Of a DNA stretch of 36,507 bases, positions 15,520-22,513 are shown one piece after another. The stretch's first letter is position 1. Each line of letters begins with the position of its first letter. Position numbers and translations under genes: made by a program. Origin of the DNA: Parcubacteria group bacterium GW2011_GWE2_39_37 (lineage in GTDB: Bacteria > Patescibacteriota > Patescibacteriia > Patescibacteriales > GWE2-39-37); the NCBI GenBank assembly GCA_000995135.1, contig LBWY01000017.1, forward strand, positions 1 to 36,507, given 5' to 3'. Below the pieces are notes generated by a model. It saw only the letters and a program-made list of their open reading frames with translations, searched no databases and was not told the origin of the DNA.

Positions 15520-16149
15520 ATGGAAAACCAAGACAAAAACATTGACAATGTGCTTGAAGAAGATCAAGCCGAAGAAACAAAGGGGGGAGAGAACGCAATT
15601 ATACCCAAATCGAAAATAATCTTAATAAAAAAGCTATTGCAGAATGTCAAAGAGAATAATGAACAGATCATCAAATTGCTTTCAACTTTTGTTGCGACTG
15701 AAGAGAATTTGAGGATAAGCGTCGGACAAGCTATCGATGAGAGTAGTAAAGGTTTGTCAAATAGTTCAGGCGCTGAGGAAAAGATTATTGAAGGAGTTTT
15801 TGATGGAGAAAATATGATCGGTCCGGACGGCAAGTCATATAATATATCCGCCAACTATGCTTCCAAGTCAAAATTAGTTGAAGGCGATGTCTTGAAATTA
15901 TCAATAACCGGCAACGGTACTTTTATTTATAAACAGATCGGCCCGATTGAAAGAGAGAGGGTTTCCGGCATTTTAAAAAGAGTGGGGGAGAATGAATTTA
16001 TCGTTACGGCTGAAGGCAAGAGTTGGCGGATAATCAATGCCAGCGTCACTTATTTCAAAGGCGAAGAAGGAGACGAGGTAATTATCTTGGTGCCAAAAGT
16101 CGGAGAAAGTAAGTGGGCAGCGGTGGAGAATATTATCAAGAAGCAATAG
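15520..16149 (+). CDS. Conserved hypothetical protein, OB-like beta domains
   Basis: 209 residues. The first 90 are acidic and helical, probably an oligomerising coil (IILIKKLLQNVKENNEQIIKLLSTF). The rest is beta-rich, with two similar modules: EGVFDGENMIGPDGKSYNISANYASKSKLVEGDVLKL and SGILKRVGENEFIVTAEGKSWRIINASVTYFKGEEGDEVIIL. I recall relatives in Parcubacteria that databases label ribosomal protein L7/L12, but this is not a canonical L7/L12 and I would not use that name. The fold suggests nucleic-acid or protein binding. Single-gene unit with a leader hairpin and a terminator. Confidence 0.75.
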   Translation: MENQDKNIDNVLEEDQAEETKGGENAIIPKSKIILIKKLLQNVKENNEQIIKLLSTFVATEENLRISVGQAIDESSKGLSNSSGAEEKIIEGVFDGENMIGPDGKSYNISANYASKSKLVEGDVLKLSITGNGTFIYKQIGPIERERVSGILKRVGENEFIVTAEGKSWRIINASVTYFKGEEGDEVIILVPKVGESKWAAVENIIKKQ

Positions 16150-16207
16150 AGCACGTGAGCATGTAGCACAGAGCACGTGAGCATTTATGGTGTTCACGTG
16201 CTTTTTT
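16149..16207 (+). terminator. Terminator with duplicated left arm
   Basis: AGCACGTGA (16172-16180) pairs with TCACGTGCT (16194-16202), then T6. The left-arm word GAGCACGTGAGCAT also occurs 22 bp upstream (16149-16162), overlapping the stop codon, so two alternative left arms could compete for one right arm. Confidence 0.75.
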
Positions 16208-16255
16208 GCTCAGGTGTTTTAAGTGTTTTCTCCTTGATTTTTTTTGTCTAAAGAG

Positions 16256-16283
16256 TTAGAATTAGGTTAGAATTTATTATAAT
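16256..16283 (+). promoter_or_regulatory. Promoter of dnaX
   Basis: TTAGAA (16256-16261), 16-base spacer, TATAAT (16278-16283). Predicted start near 16290. Confidence 0.55.
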
Positions 16284-16285
16284 TT

Positions 16286-16308
16286 AAAGCGAATAGTTGT
16301 CGCTTTTT
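16286..16308 (+). promoter_or_regulatory. Leader hairpin with U tract before dnaX
   Basis: AAAGCGA and TCGCTTT pair around a 7-base loop and run into TTTTT. It lies at the predicted 5' end of the dnaX mRNA and 17 bases before ATG 16325, so most of the leader is this hairpin. Confidence 0.5.
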
Positions 16309-16324
16309 ATCTATTTTTACCCAC

Positions 16325-17926
16325 ATGTTGACGCTTTATAGAAAATATCGACCGCAAAATTTTACTGAAATTGTCGGGCAGAATCATATCAAAATGGTAT
16401 TGCAGCATGAAGTTGAATCTGGCAAGGTGGCCCATGCTTATCTTTTTTGCGGACCACGAGCAGTGGGTAAGACTACCTTTGCCAGAGTGATGGCAAAAGC
16501 AGTCAATTGTTTGAATTTAGAATCAGGTAAGTACGAGCCTTGTGGCACCTGTGATAGTTGTCAGGATATCGCTCAAGGCAAAAGCTTGGATATGATAGAA
16601 ATAGATGCCGCTAGCCACACTGGCGTCGACAACGTTCGAGAAAATATTATCGCCAGCTCCAGAGTATCTCCCTCTAAATTAAAACGAAAAATATTCATTA
16701 TTGACGAAGTCCACATGTTGTCGATCTCTGCTTTTAACGCGTTGCTGAAAACATTGGAAGAACCGCCTGAAAAAGTCATCTTTATTTTGTGTACGACTGA
16801 AATCCACAAAGTACCGGCGACCATCATTTCTAGATGCCAACGTTTTGATTTTAAAAAGATCAGTCTAGCCGATCAGGTCAAGCGTTTGAATGTCATTGCA
16901 ACTAAAGAAGAAATAAAGATTGATAAAAGAGTGTTGGAAGCAATTGCCAGGAATTCCGGGGGGCATATGCGAGACGCAGAAAGTTTGCTTGGTCAACTAG
17001 TAACCATTGGCGGAAAAAAAATCACCGAAGAAGAGGCAGACCTGGTAATTCCTAGAAGTGATTTGTCTGAGGTGGCTAATCTGATTGACTTTCTAGCGCG
17101 TAAAGATGGAGCGGGCGGTATTCGCTTGATAAATAAAATGGTTGATGAAGGAGTTGATTTGAAAATCTTTACCAATGATCTGATTGAGATTCTTAGAAAG
17201 TTGATGTTGATTAAAATAAACCCGAGTTTGGCGGAAGCTTTCGGCCTGGAGGTTGGCGAGGCTCTCGAGTTGAAGATTGGTGAAGTCAATAAAAATTTAT
17301 CTCTAGAACAATTGATCCTTTTTATCGAGCAGTTTATGAAAACTGTAAATGAAATCAAGGGAAGTTTCATTATTCAACTGCCGATAGAATTAGCGATCGC
17401 CAAGCTATGTCAGAATATAACAGTCATTAATCCGCCTGAATCATTTAAAACCACCGCAACCATACAGAAAAAAGAAGAAGTGAAACCGGCTACACCAGCC
17501 TTAGAGTCGGCTAAGAACGGCGGAATTATTAATTATGAAGAAATCCTAGAAAAATGGAATGAGCTCTTAGTGCGAATAAAAAAATATAATCACTCTTTGT
17601 CATTTATATTGAGAGTTTGCCAGCCAAAGAGTCTCAAGGGCAACGAGCTTTGTTTGGCTTTTAAATATAAATTTCATAAAGACCGTGTTAACGACCCCTC
17701 GATAAAGCAATTAGTGGAGCAGGTCCTTTTGGAAACCTATAATACTAATATGACCATTGAAACCATAATCGACGAAAATCTGGAAGTGGATAATGGTTCT
17801 TTGGAAAAAGAATCTTCCTCAATACCTGATAGCCAGTCGGAAAAAGTGGATAAGCCTGATACAGGGATGAACGGCGGAGTAATAGATAATCTGCTAAAGA
17901 CTTTTGGCGGTAAAGTGGTGGGTTGA
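16325..17926 (+). CDS. dnaX: DNA polymerase III subunit gamma/tau
   Basis: Clamp-loader ATPase that loads the sliding clamp during replication. Walker A GPRAVGKTTF (about 43-52) has Ala where GPRGVGKT is usual; the lysine and threonine are kept. Four zinc cysteines C62, C73, C76, C79 follow (CGTCDSC), then Walker B IIDEVHML (about 125-132) and SRC sensor S169-R170-C171. Domain III and a long lid lead to a C-terminal region of about 150 residues (from about 385) resembling tau domains. At 533 residues it is mid-sized. A slippery-like CAG-AAA-AAA-G at codons 380-382 could give a shorter gamma-like form by -1 shift (stop about 14 codons later), as known for E. coli dnaX; speculative here. Confidence 0.95.
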   Translation: MLTLYRKYRPQNFTEIVGQNHIKMVLQHEVESGKVAHAYLFCGPRAVGKTTFARVMAKAVNCLNLESGKYEPCGTCDSCQDIAQGKSLDMIEIDAASHTGVDNVRENIIASSRVSPSKLKRKIFIIDEVHMLSISAFNALLKTLEEPPEKVIFILCTTEIHKVPATIISRCQRFDFKKISLADQVKRLNVIATKEEIKIDKRVLEAIARNSGGHMRDAESLLGQLVTIGGKKITEEEADLVIPRSDLSEVANLIDFLARKDGAGGIRLINKMVDEGVDLKIFTNDLIEILRKLMLIKINPSLAEAFGLEVGEALELKIGEVNKNLSLEQLILFIEQFMKTVNEIKGSFIIQLPIELAIAKLCQNITVINPPESFKTTATIQKKEEVKPATPALESAKNGGIINYEEILEKWNELLVRIKKYNHSLSFILRVCQPKSLKGNELCLAFKYKFHKDRVNDPSIKQLVEQVLLETYNTNMTIETIIDENLEVDNGSLEKESSSIPDSQSEKVDKPDTGMNGGVIDNLLKTFGGKVVG

Positions 17927-17950
17927 TTTTATAAAATTAACTGCTAAACT
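17923..17950 (+). promoter_or_regulatory. Putative promoter of the patatin gene
   Basis: TTGATT (17923), 16-base spacer, TGC-TAAACT (-10 at 17945-17950), overlapping the dnaX stop. Predicted leader of about nine bases. Confidence 0.45.
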
Positions 17951-17965
17951 ATAAAAGTTGTTGAT

Positions 17966-18781
17966 ATGAAAAATCCAAAAATCGGATTAGCCTTGGGTGG
18001 TGGTGGAGCAAGAGGCTTGGCGCACATCGGTGTATTGAAGGTGCTACATGAGGCCGGTATAAAAATTGATTATATTTGCGGTGTCAGTATGGGAGCCTTG
18101 ATCGGCGCCGGTTATAGTTTGGGTATGGATATCCTGGAAATGGAAAAAGAGGCTAACAGCTTTACAAAGACCAAGGCGATGAGGGAATTGGTTGATCTTT
18201 CAACTTTTAGGCGATCTATAATCAAAGGCAAAAAAATCTTTAAGTATATAGATAATTTTTTGGGAGAAAAAGATTTTAATGACACCAAGTTTCCTTTCAA
18301 GATTATCGCCACCAATCTTTCAGACGGTAGTGTGGTAGCTTTGACTAAAGGCAATTTAGCAAGAGCGGTTGAAGCTAGTATCTGTGTGCCTGGCATTTTG
18401 CCACCGGTTAAAATCGGTAATGATTATTTAGTAGATGGTGGCGTAGCAAATCCGACTCCGATTGATGAGACGATAAAAATGGGTGCCGATTTAGTGATAG
18501 GCGTAGATTTGATTATAAAGAAGCCGGTAAAAATAATTGACAACCCCAATATGATATTCACCCTGATGCAGTCTTATGAAATAATCAGAAACAAAGTTTT
18601 TGATTCCTGCATTAATAGTGGATATGACGGCAAGGTAGTCTTGATCAAGCCGGATTTGAACGGATATGGCGTGGTAAATAGTTTTAAGTTTTATAATATT
18701 AAAGAATTTATTGAAGCAGGCGAAGCAGCGGCAAGAAAGATGATGCCAGAGATCAGGAAGAAGATGGAAGGTTTGAAATAA
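17966..18781 (+). CDS. Patatin-like phospholipase (RssA/YchK type)
   Basis: 271 residues with the full patatin set: oxyanion GGGGARG near residue 12, nucleophile elbow GVSMGAL (GxSxG, Ser about 41), and catalytic Asp in DGGVANP (about 158-164). These serine-aspartate lipid acyl hydrolases cleave membrane lipids or lysolipids. No signal peptide, so it acts in the cytoplasm or at the inner membrane face. In CPR bacteria with little lipid synthesis, such an enzyme could process scavenged lipid; that is inference. Ends just before the tRNA-Gln island. Confidence 0.9.
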   Translation: MKNPKIGLALGGGGARGLAHIGVLKVLHEAGIKIDYICGVSMGALIGAGYSLGMDILEMEKEANSFTKTKAMRELVDLSTFRRSIIKGKKIFKYIDNFLGEKDFNDTKFPFKIIATNLSDGSVVALTKGNLARAVEASICVPGILPPVKIGNDYLVDGGVANPTPIDETIKMGADLVIGVDLIIKKPVKIIDNPNMIFTLMQSYEIIRNKVFDSCINSGYDGKVVLIKPDLNGYGVVNSFKFYNIKEFIEAGEAAARKMMPEIRKKMEGLK

Positions 18782-18786
18782 AATAA

Positions 18787-18812
18787 ATTATTCGGGGATC
18801 GTCTAATGGTAG
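18787..18812 (+). repeat. 26-bp direct repeat of the tRNA-Gln 5' end (left copy)
   Basis: These 26 bases, starting ATTATTCGGGGATCG and ending CTAATGGTAG, are identical to 19121-19146, which is the first 21 bases of tRNA-Gln plus five upstream bases. The left copy lacks the anticodon and T arms. Instead it continues into a GC-rich hairpin (GTCGCC/GGCGAC) and a second TCGGGGA word at 18840. It looks like an attachment or duplication scar. Confidence 0.85.
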
Positions 18813-18860
18813 TCGCCTCATCGGCGACCCGCCGGAGAGTCGGGGACAATAAATTTGTTT

Positions 18861-19117
18861 ATGTGGTATGTATACATATTACAGAGCATAAAAAATAAAA
18901 GGCTATATTGTGGTTATACTGATAATTTAAAAAGGAGATTTGAAGAGCATAATAATGGTGAGGGCGGAAAATTTACCCACGACAACAGACCCTTTAGCTG
19001 ATTTTTTATGAAGCATTCATAGAGAAGAAAGATGCTACTGTACAAGAGCTTTTTTATAAAACCGGGTATGGTCGGGAAGTACTTAAAGGTAAATTAAAAA
19101 ATTTTTTATCAAAATAA
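18861..19117 (+). pseudogene. Small GIY-YIG endonuclease, frameshifted
   Basis: Too broken for the ORF track. From ATG 18861: MWYVYILQSIKNKRLYCGYTDNLKRRFEEHNN..., a classic small GIY-YIG (UPF0213-like) start with YVY, YCG-YTDNLKRR and E-H. It hits a TGA at 18999 after ...THDNRPFS. In the next frame the family sequence resumes at 18998 (LIFYEAFIEKKDA...) and runs to TAA 19115-19117, about 85 residues in total. One extra base near 18997 would repair it. It lies exactly between the two tRNA-Gln direct repeats, so it is the likely cargo or agent of the insertion. It may be dead, or a sequencing error. Confidence 0.8.
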
Positions 19118-19125
19118 AATATTAT

Positions 19126-19196
19126 TCGGGGATCGTCTAATGGTAGGACAGCTGGTTCTGGTCCAGTCAATCGGGGTTCGAATCCCTGTCCCCGAG
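19126..19196 (+). tRNA. tRNA-Gln (anticodon CTG)
   Basis: Acceptor TCGGGGA/TCCCCGA, D arm GTCT-AATGGTA-GGAC, anticodon stem GCTGG/CCAGT with loop TTCTGGT giving CTG (reads CAG), T arm CGGGG-TTCGAAT-CCCTG. Discriminator G; CCA is not encoded. T38 suits glutamine tRNAs. Its 5' part is duplicated upstream and its 3' part is mimicked downstream. Confidence 0.92.
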
Positions 19197-19233
19197 CATA
19201 AAAATAAAATACACCTGAGCGAAGCGATAGCGT

Positions 19234-19260
19234 AGGGGTAAATCCCTGTCCCTGATCATA
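19234..19260 (+). repeat. Degenerate 3' part of tRNA-Gln
   Basis: AGGGGTAAATCCCTGTCCCTGATCATA follows the tRNA 3' end CGGGGTTCGAATCCCTGTCCCCGAGCATA with a few changes and a shortened T loop, 39 bp after the intact gene. A scrap, not a working tRNA. Confidence 0.6.
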
Positions 19261-19261
19261 C

Positions 19262-19306
19262 AAATAAAGAAGTACTAAGCGAAAGCGTAATACTCCTTTA
19301 TTTTAT
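19262..19306 (+). terminator. Likely terminator of tRNA-Gln
   Basis: AAATAAAG...AGTACTAAGCG pairs with GCGTAATACT...CTTTATTT in a long, slightly interrupted hairpin that ends in TTTTATTG. A related but weaker GCG hairpin precedes it at about 19211-19238. Confidence 0.6.
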
Positions 19307-19405
19307 TGTTTCAGAAAAGAATGAGACCTGCCCGACTGCCGAGACGAAAGTTTACTTTAGTATAAAGTAATTCAAAATTAAATAGTCTCATAAATAGCTA
19401 GGTAT

Positions 19406-19434
19406 TTGATGTTAAGGCTAAAATAAGATATAAT
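19406..19434 (+). promoter_or_regulatory. Promoter of the GIY-YIG gene
   Basis: TTGATG, 17 bases, TATAAT (19429-19434). Confidence 0.6.
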
Positions 19435-19472
19435 TTAAGCATTGGTAACAGTTGCTGAATAGGGAGAATTAT

Positions 19473-20210
19473 ATGCAAAAAATAATTCAAACAGAATCTA
19501 AAAAACTTAACCAGTCTTTAACAGAAAGATTGGGGTATTATGTATATTTATTGAAGGACCCAAGTACTGAGACTATTTTTTATGTTGGGAAGGGATGTGG
19601 AAAAAGAATTTTAGCTCATGAAAAAGATGCGCTATGTAAAATTATTAAAGATAACGAAAAGAGTAGGATAATAAGAAAAATTAAAAAGACTGGTAAAAAA
19701 GTAGAGGAAATAATTCTAAGACATGGAATGAGCTCAAGAGAAGCATTTGAAGTTGAAAGTGCAATGATCGATTATTTGGGTAAAAATAATTTGGTAAATA
19801 TTGTTAGCGGACATCATTCTCAAGGCAGAGGTATTATGACACTGCAGGAACTAAATGCAAAATATAAAGCAGTTGCGGCAGAATTTCAAGAAGAGGTATT
19901 ATTAATAAATATTAACAATTCCTTTAAGAGAGGGATGAGTAATGATGATTTATACGAAGTAACTAGAAAGCATTGGAGAGTAAGTAAAAAAAATGTTGAT
20001 AAAATAAAAATAGTTTGTGCTGTTTATCGTGGTTTAATAAGAGAGGTATTTAATGTTGAAAAATGGTGCGTTTCACCTGCAAGTAGAAAGGGGAGATGCT
20101 ATTTTATTGGAAAGCCGGCAGGTAAAAAAATTAGACAAAAATATTTAAACAAATCAGTAATAAAATATTGGCCAAAAGGAGTTGCGACTCCAGTAAGATA
20201 TGCCAGCTGA
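19473..20210 (+). CDS. GIY-YIG nuclease-family protein with C-terminal domain
   Basis: I start at ATG 19473 (AGGGAG 6-8 bases upstream) rather than the track's TTG, giving 245 residues. The N-terminal GIY-YIG fold has YVYLL (23-27), YVGKGCGKR (37-45) with the catalytic-type Arg, and a Glu in EVESAMIDYLG near residue 95; LVNIVSGH follows. The second half (WRVSKKNVDKIKIVCAVYRGLIREVF, KYLNKSVIKYW) is a separate domain I have seen only attached to this type of GIY-YIG protein; its role is unknown. With the broken GIY-YIG gene 350 bp upstream and tRNA-Gln between, this is part of an accessory island. It may be a homing-like or defence nuclease; not proven. Confidence 0.8.
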   Translation: MQKIIQTESKKLNQSLTERLGYYVYLLKDPSTETIFYVGKGCGKRILAHEKDALCKIIKDNEKSRIIRKIKKTGKKVEEIILRHGMSSREAFEVESAMIDYLGKNNLVNIVSGHHSQGRGIMTLQELNAKYKAVAAEFQEEVLLININNSFKRGMSNDDLYEVTRKHWRVSKKNVDKIKIVCAVYRGLIREVFNVEKWCVSPASRKGRCYFIGKPAGKKIRQKYLNKSVIKYWPKGVATPVRYAS

Positions 20211-20238
20211 ATTGGACTAATTATCTTAATAGATAAAA

Positions 20239-20721
20239 ATGAAAAATAAATTAACAGAAAAATTTTTTATCAAGATTAATCCTGCTTTTTTTTGGACTTC
20301 CATGGCTATTGTTATCATGTTGTCATTGTATGTTATTTTTGAAAATTATAAAATATCGGCCAGTAATTATGCTTTGGCTGCTGACTTAAATTATGTGATT
20401 GACAAAAATGTTGTAAAACATAAAAAAAATGAATTTATAGAATGCGATTGTGAGAAAAGATTCAAGAGAGACTACCCGATAATGTGGAGTGGAAGAGTAA
20501 TAGCATCTTTTGTTAGTGGTGAAGATGTTGGAGTGGAACGGTATGATAAAAAAACAAGATATAATCAGTTTTATTTAAGCACTCAAGGAAAATACGATGA
20601 AAAGTTAGGATCTGACATTAGGGTGAATGGTCGAATGGTGGGCATTACTTGTGCTTACGCTAATTCAATTTTTGGTGCTTGTGTTGCCGATGTTATAGCG
20701 GATAAAATAACATATTTATAA
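20239..20721 (+). CDS. Membrane-anchored hypothetical protein
   Basis: 160 residues, no family recognised. One N-terminal membrane helix (FFWTSMAIVIMLSLYVIF, about 18-35) with a basic cytoplasmic tip, then an extracytoplasmic domain. That domain carries four cysteines in two groups (CDC and CAYANSIFGAC), which could form disulfides, and beta-strand-like segments (VIASFVSGEDVGVERYDKKTRYNQFYL) that recall small OB folds. It begins 28 bp after the GIY-YIG nuclease in the same direction, so it may be its co-transferred partner. Confidence 0.6.
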   Translation: MKNKLTEKFFIKINPAFFWTSMAIVIMLSLYVIFENYKISASNYALAADLNYVIDKNVVKHKKNEFIECDCEKRFKRDYPIMWSGRVIASFVSGEDVGVERYDKKTRYNQFYLSTQGKYDEKLGSDIRVNGRMVGITCAYANSIFGACVADVIADKITYL

Positions 20722-20831
20722 ATGAAATAATTCCTCAATTCGATTGTAATATAGATATACAATATAAGCCTTAAGTTAAGGGGTCGGGTTAATTTAAGGG
20801 TATCTGTTATCTAATATTAATCAAAAAAATT

Positions 20832-21413
20832 ATGAAAAAAACAATTTCAACTCTAGTCTTGTCAACGATGATTTTTGCTGCTTTCTCAGTCATGGCTAAA
20901 GAAGGTGAATTTAAGGGGCCAAAAAATGAAATCAAGGCAGTGTCTTCCTCTGCCGCAACCTCGACCAAAACTGAGCTAAAGACAGCCAGAGAAAATTATC
21001 AGGCAAAGCTAAAGACTTTGAGGAGCGACTTTCTTGCTCTACGCAGAAATATCATTTCGGAAAAGAATGCAGGTCTAAAAACACCGAGCCAGACTTATGC
21101 CAGTTCCTCCAAGCAGATCCGAGAAGATCGGAATAATGCGATCAAAGCTGCCCAAGACGCTTATAAAAGCGGTACCACTACTGCCAGCAGCACCCTTAGT
21201 CTGAAAGAGATCCGCAAAACAGCAATCAAGACTGCAAATACTACCTACAATCAAAAATTAAAGGAAACGAAAGTTTTATATCAGGAGAGTAAAAAAGCAG
21301 TGATGGATAAATACTATAAAGCCATAAAAGAGGCTGAAACTGCTTATAAAGCAGCAGTTAAAGCAGCTCAAAGTGCTTATGCAGCGGCAAAAAAAGCTGC
21401 ATTTGCGAAATAA
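20832..21413 (+). CDS. Exported Ala/Lys-rich helical protein
   Basis: 193 residues. A signal peptide (MKKTISTLVLSTMIFAAFSVMA) with likely cleavage after VMA, then an almost entirely helical, Lys/Ala/Thr-rich chain. Recurring A-x-x-x-Y-K and AAKAAQSAY-type units, most regular near the C-terminus, suggest a coiled coil or histone-like basic helix. No cysteines, no anchor. Such proteins may coat the cell envelope or bind extracellular DNA; this is guesswork. Strong terminator after the stop. The 110 bp before it shows a CCTTAAGTTAAGG palindrome and AT-rich sequence but no clear promoter. Confidence 0.75.
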   Translation: MKKTISTLVLSTMIFAAFSVMAKEGEFKGPKNEIKAVSSSAATSTKTELKTARENYQAKLKTLRSDFLALRRNIISEKNAGLKTPSQTYASSSKQIREDRNNAIKAAQDAYKSGTTTASSTLSLKEIRKTAIKTANTTYNQKLKETKVLYQESKKAVMDKYYKAIKEAETAYKAAVKAAQSAYAAAKKAAFAK

Positions 21414-21424
21414 CTAATCTCGAT

Positions 21425-21457
21425 AAAAATAACCCAAGTTTTACTTGGGTTATTTTT
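21425..21457 (+). terminator. Terminator of the helical protein gene
   Basis: AAAAATAACCCAAGT / ACTTGGGTTATTTTT: perfect 15-bp stem, loop TTT, T run included. Confidence 0.9.
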
Positions 21458-21507
21458 ATTTTATTGCTAAAATGTAATTGTTAAAATAACTCTTAATTTG
21501 CAATTAA

Positions 21508-22080
21508 ATGTATTTATTTTTTGATACCGAGACTACGGGGTTGCCGAAAAACTGGAATGCGCCCTTGAATGATTTGAATAATTGGCCGCGCATCGTCCAA
21601 CTCGCTTGGCAATATTATGATGGAAAGGGAATTGTGCAAGCGAGCGCCAATCGCATCATCAGGCCTGAAGGATTTGTTATTCCTGAGCAGGCTTCAAACG
21701 TGCATGGCATTACTACGGAAAAAGCTTTGGCCGAAGGAGTTCCATTAAAGGAAGCACTCTTGGAGTTTGCGGACGTGCTTAGCGCTTCTCAATTCTTAAT
21801 CGCTCATAATATAAATTTTGATGAAAAAGTGACCGGTGCAGAATTCTTACGAAATAATATCCCATACGATTTGTTTTCCTTGGCAAAAGTTTGTACAATG
21901 AATTCGGCAGTAGATTTTTGCGCTCTGCCTGGCAATTATGGCTATAAATGGCCGACGCTCATGGAATTACACAATAAATTGTTCAAGGAAGGTTTTGATG
22001 GCGCTCATGATGCGTTGGCAGATGTCACCGCCTGTGCCAGGTGCTTTTTTGAGCTCAAAAATAGGGGGATTATCGGTTAA
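21508..22080 (+). CDS. DnaQ-like 3'-5' exonuclease (DEDDh)
   Basis: 190 residues containing only the exonuclease domain. Exo I FFDTETTG (Asp6, Glu8), Exo II HNINFDEKV, Exo III HDALADV with the catalytic His and Asp. It is the proofreading epsilon fold, but with no C-terminal polymerase-binding tail. It could be a DNA proofreader or an RNase T/oligoribonuclease-type enzyme. The ETTGLPKNWNAPLND insert after Exo I is typical of stand-alone 3'-5' exonucleases. Single gene; no clear terminator before the next promoter. Confidence 0.88.
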   Translation: MYLFFDTETTGLPKNWNAPLNDLNNWPRIVQLAWQYYDGKGIVQASANRIIRPEGFVIPEQASNVHGITTEKALAEGVPLKEALLEFADVLSASQFLIAHNINFDEKVTGAEFLRNNIPYDLFSLAKVCTMNSAVDFCALPGNYGYKWPTLMELHNKLFKEGFDGAHDALADVTACARCFFELKNRGIIG

Positions 22081-22082
22081 TC

Positions 22083-22111
22083 TTGACTTTTCTTTTTGAA
22101 TTCTATAAACT
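22083..22111 (+). promoter_or_regulatory. Promoter of the 90-aa zinc-ribbon gene
   Basis: TTGACT, 17 bases, TAAACT (22106-22111). It starts two bases after the upstream stop codon. Confidence 0.6.
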
Positions 22112-22144
22112 TCAAAATCAATATCACATTCCAAGGAGATGCTG

Positions 22145-22417
22145 ATGGCAAATCTTATTTGCAAAAAAGCGATAGCCGCATGCTATCAGCCAGACTGTAA
22201 ACATGTTTTGATTGAAGTTCTTTTGAAAGAAAAAAAAGATCGACCTAAATTTAACCAAATAGGGAGATTTTGTTGGGAGTCAGGACAAGCCAGATTTTAT
22301 AGCTTGTATGAATATGAAAACTGCCCCAGATGCGGAACCCTGTTCACGTTAGTGATAAAATTGAATAAGAATCCGCTCTCCGCAGAATTTATCGGCTATG
22401 ATGCTGACCCTGAATGA
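22145..22417 (+). CDS. Small Cys-rich (zinc-ribbon-like) orphan protein
   Basis: I start at ATG 22145 because AAGGAG (22133-22138) sits at the right distance; the track's ATG 22139 overlaps the Shine-Dalgarno. 90 residues with cysteine pairs C6...C13...C18, a lone C43 and CPRCG (about 60-64), which could bind one zinc ion. No known family recognised. It has its own TTGACT/TAAACT promoter and terminator, the same layout as the 82-aa and 52-aa orphan genes. Confidence 0.75.
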   Translation: MANLICKKAIAACYQPDCKHVLIEVLLKEKKDRPKFNQIGRFCWESGQARFYSLYEYENCPRCGTLFTLVIKLNKNPLSAEFIGYDADPE

Positions 22418-22423
22418 AACTAT

Positions 22424-22449
22424 AACGCTAGTAACTCTGGCGTTTTTTT
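22424..22449 (+). terminator. Terminator of the zinc-ribbon gene
   Basis: AACGC and GCGTT, loop of about 11 bases that can pair partly (TAG/CT), then TTTTTTT. Confidence 0.7.
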
Positions 22450-22513
22450 ATTTTGACTTTTTTTAAGTCTAGTTATAAGCTAATAGTAAGTCTTATTTAA
22501 TTAAAATAAATTT

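Noticed and set aside
15520-16149. Naming the 209-aa protein ribosomal protein L7/L12
   Set aside because: I recall that label in databases for similar CPR proteins, but the sequence lacks the L7/L12 C-terminal domain pattern and is much longer.
18792-18850. A second tRNA gene starting TCGGGGATCG
   Set aside because: Only the 5' part to the D arm matches; there is no anticodon arm, T arm or matching acceptor 3' strand.
18999-19001. UGA read as an amino acid (alternative genetic code) in the small GIY-YIG gene
   Set aside because: The family sequence continues in another frame, not past the TGA; other genes here (for example 22145-22417 and 33505-33663) end at TGA.
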